Assembly: GCF_004797125.1 (NCBI RefSeq)
Contig: NZ_CP038810.1
Coordinates: forward strand, 2,480,001 to 2,544,000
Direction: 5' to 3'
Source: Flavobacterium sangjuense
Lineage (GTDB): Bacteria; Bacteroidota; Bacteroidia; Flavobacteriales; Flavobacteriaceae
Length of the DNA: 64,000 nt
How positions within the stretch are numbered: the stretch's first letter is position 1; every line of letters begins with the position of its first letter. Position numbers and translations under genes: made by a program. Under the pieces are notes generated by a model. That model had not been told where the DNA came from. It ran no database searches and worked only from the letters and a program-made list of their open reading frames with translations. Shown here one piece after another: positions 51,927-60,000 of the stretch.

Positions 51927-52553
51927 ATGGATCAAACAAAAATAGCAGTCGATGTATTCAACAAACTTGCCGATGTTTATCAGGACAAGTTTATGGATGT
52001 TTCCTTGTACCATGATTCGCTCGATGTGTTTTGCAATTCGATAAAAAAAGGCAACCCGGAAATTTTAGAATTGGCTTGTGGTCCCGGAAATATTACAAAG
52101 TACCTGCTGGAAAAACGTCCCGATTTTAAAATTCTAGGTTCTGATTTGGCTCCGAATATGATTGAATTGGCAAAAATAAATAATCCAAATGCCCATTTTA
52201 AGTTAATGGATTGCAGAGCAATAGCAAGTCTTGCAAAGAAATATGACGGAATACTTTGTGGGTTTGGCCTACCCTATTTATTAAAAGAAGAAGCCGTTCA
52301 ATTTATCAAAGATGCAAGTCAAAAATTAAATGAAAACGGAATCCTCTACATCAGTACTATGGAAGACGATAATTCCAAATCGGGATTTAAAACCGGAAGT
52401 ACAGGCGACAAAATGTACCAGAATTTCCATCAAGCCGATTATTTGACAAAAGAGCTTGAAGAAAATAATTTTAGCATCATTTATCTTGATCGAAAAGAAT
52501 ATATTCACAACCAAGAAAAAACTACCGATTTAATTATTATTGCAACAAAATGA
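51921..52553 (+). CDS. class I SAM-dependent methyltransferase
   Basis: A 210-residue methyltransferase with the glycine-rich SAM loop ILELACGPGNITKYL (about 47-61), acidic loop LGSDLAPNMIELAK (near 72), and motif-IV-like GILCGFGLPYL. The ATG at 51921 lies inside a dispersed repeat; the ATG at 51927 (MDQTKIAVDVFNKL) is equally good and would lose two residues. The stop overlaps the next start (ATGA). Its substrate is unknown. Its place between the ring-fission hydrolase and the maleate isomerase is odd, because no methylation is needed in the core pathway. Confidence 0.88.
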   Translation: MTMDQTKIAVDVFNKLADVYQDKFMDVSLYHDSLDVFCNSIKKGNPEILELACGPGNITKYLLEKRPDFKILGSDLAPNMIELAKINNPNAHFKLMDCRAIASLAKKYDGILCGFGLPYLLKEEAVQFIKDASQKLNENGILYISTMEDDNSKSGFKTGSTGDKMYQNFHQADYLTKELEENNFSIIYLDRKEYIHNQEKTTDLIIIATK

Positions 52554-53299
52554 AGAAATACAGAATAGGTCAAATTGTACCATCATCAAACGTAACAATG
52601 GAAACCGAAATCCCGGCGATTTTCCGTTCCAGAGAAACTATTTTACCGGAGCGTTTTACGTTTCATTCTAGCAGAATGCGAATGAAAAAAGTAACCAAAG
52701 AAGAACTCGAAGCCATGGATGCCATGAGTTTGAAATGCGCTCAGGAATTATCCGATGCACATGTCGATGTTATGGGTTATGCCTGTCTAGTAGCAATTAT
52801 GAGTATGGGAAGAGGTTATCACTGTGTTTCGGAAGTTAACCTGCACCAGGAAACTATTGCCAACGATTTCCCAACGCCTATAGTAACTTCAGCCGGATCC
52901 TTGATTAATGGTTTGAAAGTTTTGGGTGCCAAACAAGTTTCAATCATAACGCCATATATGCGTCCGTTAACCGATATGGTTGTCGATTATATAGAGCATC
53001 AGGGATTCAAAGTAAAAGAAAGTATTGCGCTGGAAATTCCGGATAATCTGGAAGTCGCTGCCCAAAATCCAATGAACTTATTGGAAATCTATAAACGATT
53101 GGATTTAACTGATGTTGATGTTTTAGTCGTATCAGCCTGTGTGCAAATGCCATCTTTAGAAGCTATCGATTTAATCCAGACAGAAATCGGAATTCCGGTA
53201 ACTTCGGCCGCGGTTTGTACTACCTATGAAATGATGAAAAAATTGGGCATCGAAGCCAAATCTGCTATCGGTGGAGAATTGCTAAGCGGAAAATATTAA
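52550..53299 (+). CDS. maleate cis-trans isomerase (Asp/Glu racemase superfamily)
   Basis: A 249-residue enzyme that converts maleate to fumarate without cofactors. The N-terminus GQIVPSSNVTMETEIPAIF (7-25) is typical of maleate isomerase. The two cysteines of the family are in place: Cys79 in MGYACLVAIMSMG and Cys197 in VVSACVQMPSLEA. A related arylmalonate decarboxylase is possible, but the MET-E-P motif favours the isomerase. It is the last gene of the operon and implies that free maleate is an intermediate, which feeds fumarate to the TCA cycle. Confidence 0.9.
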   Translation: MKKYRIGQIVPSSNVTMETEIPAIFRSRETILPERFTFHSSRMRMKKVTKEELEAMDAMSLKCAQELSDAHVDVMGYACLVAIMSMGRGYHCVSEVNLHQETIANDFPTPIVTSAGSLINGLKVLGAKQVSIITPYMRPLTDMVVDYIEHQGFKVKESIALEIPDNLEVAAQNPMNLLEIYKRLDLTDVDVLVVSACVQMPSLEAIDLIQTEIGIPVTSAAVCTTYEMMKKLGIEAKSAIGGELLSGKY

Positions 53300-53313
53300 A
53301 TAATCAACCTTCA

Positions 53314-53349
53314 TTGATTTTCAAACCTAATAACTTTAGACTACTTTTG
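53314..53349 (+). promoter_or_regulatory. probable ssrA promoter
   Basis: TACTTTTG (53342-53349) is a perfect TAnnTTTG box. TTG at 53314-53316 is 25 bases upstream, slightly beyond the usual 17-23 spacing. The transcript would carry a leader of about 27 bases to be trimmed before the mature tmRNA end. Confidence 0.5.
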
Positions 53350-53383
53350 CGGAACAATTTTTGATAACTCAAAAATCTTATTT

Positions 53384-53778
53384 GGGGTCGACTGGTTTTG
53401 ACAGCAAGTCGAATTGAATTGTAAGCACGTCGAGCATTGTGTTTTTTGCTCGTAAATCCAAATTCACAAAAACATAAACGGCGAAGGAAACTACGCTCTT
53501 GCTGCATAATCTGAATTAAAGTAAGATTAGCCTCGTCCTACAAGGTAGGAAAGCAGGATTCACCTCGATAGCTTTGGTTTGTGGCGGTCGGCTCAGGTGA
53601 ATCGTAAAAATAAACCTAAGAACAGTAAAGCTTCGGAGCTGTTACGAAAATTTAAGAAGATAAGTATGGTGTGGCTGTTTCTGGCCTATCACTATATCGA
53701 AAATCCAATCAGAAAATAAGCGTGTAGAAAACTCTTTAGTTGCTTGTTTGGACCCGAGTTCGATTCTCGGCGACTCCA
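53384..53778 (+). ncRNA. ssrA: transfer-messenger RNA (tmRNA)
   Basis: The 5' end GGGGTCGACTGGTTTTGACA is diagnostic. It pairs with the 3' CGACTCC (7-bp acceptor stem with a G-U pair) before the discriminator A at 53778. The T-arm reads GTTCGATTCTC. The genome continues CTA, so CCA must be added after transcription. The tag frame (53480-53509) uses the resume codon GGC and encodes GEGNYALAA before TAA. It rescues stalled ribosomes with SmpB. The region between the tag and the 3' end holds several stems consistent with pseudoknots. It follows the catabolic operon and has its own terminator. Confidence 0.97.
53480..53509 (+). other. tmRNA tag-peptide coding frame
   Basis: Nine sense codons from GGC and a TAA stop encode GEGNYALAA, ending in the usual Ala-Leu-Ala-Ala degradation signal recognised by ClpXP-type proteases. 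Confidence 0.93.
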
Positions 53779-53780
53779 CT

Positions 53781-53822
53781 AAAATCCTGTCTTGTTTGAA
53801 ACGAGACGGGATTTTCTTTTTT
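53781..53822 (+). terminator. terminator after ssrA
   Basis: AAAATCCTGTCT / AGACGGGATTTT with a GAAAC-containing loop is followed by CTTTTTT, directly after the tmRNA. Confidence 0.88.
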
Positions 53823-53983
53823 AGGAGCAGTACTTCTCAACATCACTACACTACTGCTCCCGCTATCCGTTGCAATCTGTCATTGCGAGGCACGAAGCAA
53901 TCTCATCATGATTGTCTTACGCAATGTCAGGATTTCCACTGCACACGAGCGTAGCGACTGCCGAAGGAATCGGGGCTATTTTT
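53819..53983. repeat. dispersed flavobacterial intergenic repeat, copy 3 (composite)
   Basis: It begins TTTTAGGAGCAGTACTTCTC, contains GCTCCCGCTATCCGTTGCAA, and ends GAATCGGGGCTATTTTTC, matching the ends of copies 1 and 2. Its interior contains the 26-bp element (53878-53903) found inverted at 51901, so it is a repeat within a repeat. Confidence 0.75.
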
Positions 53984-54005
53984 CAACTATTTCTTTCTGT
54001 CACAT

Positions 54006-54037
54006 AAAAAAAGCCCTGGCTAAACCAGGGCTTTTTA
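54006..54037. terminator. terminator downstream of the 2790-residue surface-protein gene
   Basis: AAAAAAGCCCTGG-CTAAA-CCAGGGCTTTTT is a near-perfect palindrome that serves the minus-strand gene and could stop plus-strand read-through from ssrA. Confidence 0.92.
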
Positions 54038-54070
54038 ACTTATAATTTATAACTCATAATTCATAACTCA
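54037..54070. repeat. AACTYATAATTC short tandem repeat after the large surface-protein gene
   Basis: Degenerate units (AACTTATAATTTATAACTCA, then TAATTCATAACTCA) match the run before thrA at 17090-17124. Here it sits between a stop codon and its terminator. Confidence 0.7.
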
Positions 54071-54072
54071 AA

Positions 54073-57000
54073 CTATCGTTTCATAGCGAAGTGTGACTTA
54101 AATTGTTTCATCACGCCGCCTTCCACAAAATCAACCGTAAACCAGTAATCATCCGATGGTAACAGATGCCCGTTATACGTTCCATTCCAACCTTGTCCTG
54201 TTGGACTGATTTGTTTGAGCAGTTTGCCATAACGGTCAAAAATGAAGATTTTTGCAGATTCATCCAATCCAACAACATTCCATGTATCATGGATTCCATC
54301 GCCATTCGGAGTAAAGTAATGAGGATAATCAATGATATAAACCTCGTTTATAATTAACTCCTCACAACTGTATGCTATGTCACCTTTGGCATCCCAAACA
54401 TGGATGATGTGTGTGCCCATGCTGACACCTTCAAACACATTGCTATCCTGTCTCGGTCCGTCATCCAAACTGTACTGATAATCCGGTGCGCCATAACCTT
54501 CTACAGTCACAGTAATAATTTGTGACGAACTAAAGGCGCCCGTTACCGTGTATCCTACTGTTCCTGCCGCTATAACTGCCTGCCCTGATTGTATCACAGG
54601 GAAAGATGCCGATGTAGTCTGGCATGCCAGTGGACTGGCACTGGTTACCCTTACCGTATACTCTCTGGTGGCTCCTGCTACTGCCGGTGTGTCAACGGTA
54701 TATGTTGGTCCCGTTGCTCCCGGTATTGGTGTCGTAGATGCATCTTCAAACCATTCATAAGTATAGTTGTTTGGATTCACAACACCACTGTTCAGCGTAA
54801 GTGGTCTTACCACCTGATTCGTAATAAAGTCAACACAGATAGTCGTTACATTATTTGCTGTATTTATAACCGGATTTGGATAACGCTCCACTTTAATATC
54901 TATTGTAGTGATAGCATAACATACCGGAGTAATCAGATTGCTGCTGTTCTCTACCTTAACCCAAATCGTATCGGTATCCGCATCGGTTTGATACGCCTGT
55001 GCCTGTGCCAAAGTCAAGGCATTGGTTCCTGCTACTGCATTGGCTAAGCTGGTGTAATAACTAACTATAAATATAGCAGCATCCTGTCCGTCTAATATAT
55101 CCGCTGCATAACTCGTTAAATCAACAAGGCCAACCCCATCATACGGATTACCGTCATTATCACATTCGTTAAACTGCTGTGGACCTACAGCTCTGGCATA
55201 CGCCTCTACTACAAGTGGCAGCACTCCTGTGTTAACACAACTTGTAGCATTGTTAACCACTCTGACGTAAATATCCTGAGCATTCGGAGTTACATTGGTA
55301 TAACTGTTCGGTAGTGTCGGAGTCCCTGCTGTGGCTGCTGCCTGCGATGGGTGATAACTAATGGCATAATCTGCCGGTAATTGAGTAGGGCCTAATATCG
55401 CCTCAGCCAAATCAGGATTAGTCAAATCAAATACAGCGATGCCATCAGCATTATCATCACATGCTCTGTATGGTGCCAGTGGCTGAACAACAATCGGTAA
55501 TGGATTTACCGTTAATGCTTGTTCTACTATTACATAACAGTTCTCACCTTGGTAGTCTACCCTGTTGTTCTCTACTCTAATCCAAACATTGTCGCCTACT
55601 AAAGCTGCTGTGGCCGGAATTAATTCGCTTACGTTGTCAACGGCATTGTCCCGCGTTGCAAAATAATGGAACGTCAGATTCGGGTCTCCGTTTCCTATAT
55701 ACGCCTCATTAACCGTTAAATCAAACACCTCCATCATGTCGCCCGGATTGTTGTCATCACATTTCGGTGCCAGTGGTGTTGGATTTCTATTTGGTGTTGG
55801 TATTGACAACACTCTGATATCTAAAGTTGTGATGCTTGTACATCCATCCGCTGTCGTGACTACTACTCCAAGTGTTTGTACTGGTGGATTCTGGATTAAA
55901 TAAGCAGTTGGTGTAGTGATAACATTGGTATCATTCTGAGCATCCAATAAACTTGGATAATACGTTACCGTATACCCTGTAGCCTGGTTGATCTCGGTAT
56001 TTTTTATGGTTAAATCAAATACATACAACTGATCATTTGGAACGTCATCGGCATCACAAACACTCAGCGGTGTTGGTGTAGTGAGTAATAACGGAGTATT
56101 AATCTCTATTTGGAACGAACCAACATTATAACAACCAGTCGTATTATGCTCAACTCTAACCCATATCGTTGTGCCATCACTAACATCATAGCCGGTATCA
56201 TTTACAATTGGTAAAGTACCTTGCTCTGCTAATGGTTGTGAGGTGTAATACTCCACAGTATAATCAGACGGGGCTCCGGTTTGTTGGGCTAAAACAGCGG
56301 CTGTTGCCTGGGTTAAATCTACAAGCGTACTTGCGCTTTGTGGACTACTGTCCTGATCACATACCGTTATTGGGTCCAGATTTACCGGAGCAATCGGACT
56401 TGGATCAGCATTTAACTCTATTGGAAGAATGCTATAGCAATGCGTAATATTATCCTCAGCTCTAACATACAATATTTGTACAAATGGATTGATAGTGCAA
56501 TAAGGTACTGTAGTATCAATTGCGGTAATAACATTTTCTGAGATAGCATCTGCTAATGTTTCGTAGAAGCTCAGGGTATAATTAGCCGAACCTGGTGCGC
56601 TTCCTAACAAATTTGCCTCTAAACTCGATAAGTCAAAGCCACAGCTATACCCATCCTGATTGTCATCACAAATTGTGTAAGGCTGTGTTGGTGGAATCAA
56701 TACTGGCAATGGTTCCACTCTGATATCTATCGTAGAGATTACATAACAGTCTGTGTCAGTATTCGTTATACGGACACCTAAGGTCTGAACGTAAATTACA
56801 GCGTTAGTGTATTGTAAATTGGTAATGGCATTACTGTTTGATTGTGCCTCGCCTAAACTAGGATAAAAAGTAACAGCCATACCGGTTTGTCCCAATAATA
56901 TAGCATTCACCTGTGAGGCTAAATCAAAGGTCTCAAAGCCCACTAAACCAGTCGTATCACAAAGTGAATACTGCGGATAGTTTGGCTGGGTAGCATTCGG

Positions 57001-60000
57001 TAACGGATTTACAATTAACTGCAAAGTGACAATATCATAACAACCTGTAGCCGTAGTTTCTACTCTGACATAAATCGTCTGGGTATTAATGGTACCATTG
57101 GTATAACTCGTCGGATTAGTGATGTTACCTGTACCCAATTCTGCTGCTGCCTGAGTGGTGTAAAAAGTTATCGTGTGGGTAAGTGGATTTATAGTACCCA
57201 GTATATCAGAAATGGTGCTTGTTAAATCAAATGTCTCATAACCTGCTGCTCCGGTATAATCACATAGTTCATAATCATCAGGCTCGGTAGCAACCGGAGT
57301 TGGGTTGATTATTAATTGTAAAGTAACAACCCGATAACATGTAGACGTATTGGAAGCTACTCTTACATAAATTGTTTGCAAAAAAGGATTAATATTATCG
57401 TAACTTGCGGGAGTCAGGATAGCTGTTGCACCAGTATTTGCATCGACATTAGTTTCATGGAAACTAACATTATAGCCAGGATTTCCACCTGTAATACTAT
57501 TTATAGTTTGTGTCAAATCAAATGTTTCAAACCCATCATTGTTTGGATCACATCGTTGCAATGGCAACGGATTATTTACAACAAAATTAGCAGTGATAGT
57601 TACTACAACAGCTTCAATGTCAAAACAAGTTCCAACTGTACTTTTGATATAATAAGTACCACTTACATTGATTGCACTTGCTTGGGCAATAGTCATGCCT
57701 GTTGTGGCTGCTGCATCAGTCCAATAGCTCAATATTCCACCACCTGTACTTCCTGCCGTAACTGCTGGCAGTGTTATATCAACTGTCGCCGGAGCACATA
57801 CTGCTAATGGGTTTGTAATTATTAAATTAGGATTGTTAACAGTAACTATAACAGGTTCAATATCAGAACAACTTCCAAGTGTGCTTTTAATATAATATGT
57901 TCCGCTAGTTGCAATAGTAGTTGTATTTGTCAATGCAGTTGTAGCAGCTGCATTTGTCCAATAGCTTAAGATTCCTCCTCCTGTACTTCCCGCTGTTACA
58001 GCAGCTGTAGTTATATCTACAGTGCCAGGCGAGCAAACTGCCGCTGGATTGGTTATGCTTAAAACCGGAGTTGGGTTAATAGTAACAGTAACCGGTTTAA
58101 TATCTGAACAATTTCCAGCTGTTGTGCTCTTTATATAATAGGTTCCGCTTGTTGCAATTGCACTGGCCTGGGCAATTGTCATTCCTGATGTAGCCGCTGC
58201 ATCTGTCCAATAACTCAAAGTTCCTCCTCCTGTGCTTCCTGCTGTGACTGCAGGTAAGGTAATGTTAACCGTATTTGGCGAACAAACTGCCGCCGGATTT
58301 GTTATCGTTAATGACGGTGTAGGGTTAATAGTAACCACTACAGGATTAATGTCTGAACAACCTCCTAACAAACTTTTAATATAGTATGTTCCACTTGTTG
58401 CAATTGCACTTGCCTGAGCTAATGTTAGTCCTGACGTAGCTGCAGCATCAGTCCAATAACTTAAGGTTCCTCCTCCTGTACTTCCAGCGGTTACAGCTGG
58501 CAAGGTAATGTTAACCATATTTGGCGAGCAAACTGCCGCTGGATTGGTTATACTTAAAACCGGAGTTGGGTTAATAGTAACAGTAACCGGTTTAATATCT
58601 GAACAATTTCCAGCTGTTGTGCTCTTTATATAATAGGTTCCGCTTGTTGCAATTGCACTGGCCTGGGCAATTGTCATTCCTGATGTAGCCGCTGCATCTG
58701 TCCAATAACTCAAAGTTCCTCCTCCCGTGCTTCCTGCTGTGACTGCTGGTAAAGTAATGTTAACCGTATTTGGCGAACAAACTGCCGCCGGATTCGTAAT
58801 GGTTAATGATGGAGTTGGATTAATTGTTACTACTACAGGTCTTATATCTGAACAGGCTCCAATTGTGCTTTTAATATAATAGGTACCGCTTGTTGCAATT
58901 GCACTTGCCTGAGCTAATGTTAGTCCTGACGTAGCTGCTGCATCTGTCCAATAACTTAAGGTTCCTGCTCCTAAGCTTCCCGCTGTGACAGCGGCTGAAG
59001 TAATATCAACCGTACCAGGAGAACAAACAGCAGCCGGATTAGTTATGACCAAAACCGGTGTTGGATTTACTACTACCGTTACTGGCTCAATATCCGAACA
59101 ACTTCCAACTGTACTTTTAATATAAAACGTTCCGCTTGAAAGAATTGCAGTGTAGTTTGCTAATGCTGTTGTTGCTGCCGCATTAATCCAATAACTTAAC
59201 GTTCCTCCTCCTGTACTTCCAGCCGTTACCGCCGGTAAACTAATGTCAACTGTGTTTGGCGCACAAACTGCAGCCGGATTAGTAATCACTAAAACAGGTG
59301 GAGTAGTTATAGTTACAGTAACCGGTTCAATATCACTGCAATTTCCAAGTGAGCTTTTAATATAATAAGTTCCGCTTGTAGCAATAGCACTCGCTTGAGC
59401 AAGTGTCATCCCCGACGTAGCTGCTGCATCTGTCCAATAACTTAATGTCCCTCCTCCTGTACTTCCTGCGGTTACAGCAGGTGCAGTAATATTAACTGTC
59501 CCCGGAGAACAAACTGCTGCCGGGTTTGTAATAGTTAATACTGGAGTTGTAGTACATGGAGTACTACATGTTGTTGTTAATGGTGGTGTACATATTCCAT
59601 TCCAAGTTAGTGTAAAAACAACAACCTGTCCTTGTGTAAGCCCTGATACAGTATAATTAGAAAACGGAAGAACAAATGGATTATAAGTCCCTGTGATAGG
59701 AGGTCCACCATCAATTGTATAACTATAATTAACAGTTAAATTTCCAACATTATTAAAATCAAAATATAAAGAAGTAGGACTTAGAACGGTACAAAATAAA
59801 AATGGTGCGGCATTAGGAGGATTCCCGATTGTTACCGCAATATCAGCTCTTGTACTTTCGCATCCACCAACAGTTTGACTTACATAATAATGGACAACGG
59901 AACCTGGTGCTCCTGTTGTTGAAGGAGTTGGTGCTGTTCCCGAAGCAGTTCCTCCGGTAGCATTAGTTCCGTACCAATTTAAAGTCCCACCTGCGCTAGG

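Noticed and set aside
53730..53778. A separate tRNA gene suggested by the GTTCGATTC T-arm
   Set aside because: This is the 3' tRNA-like end of tmRNA, which pairs with the 5' GGGGTCG; no anticodon arm is present.
53384..53983. Integration site of a genomic island at ssrA
   Set aside because: tmRNA genes are frequent targets, but no integrase, no duplicated 3' end of ssrA and no foreign genes are seen; what follows are dispersed repeats and a surface-protein gene.
57376..57807. A 143-residue plus-strand frame opposite the 2790-residue surface protein
   Set aside because: Its Cys/Ile/Ser-rich sequence mirrors Thr/Asn/Ala-rich repeat coding; there is no start context or protein-like pattern.
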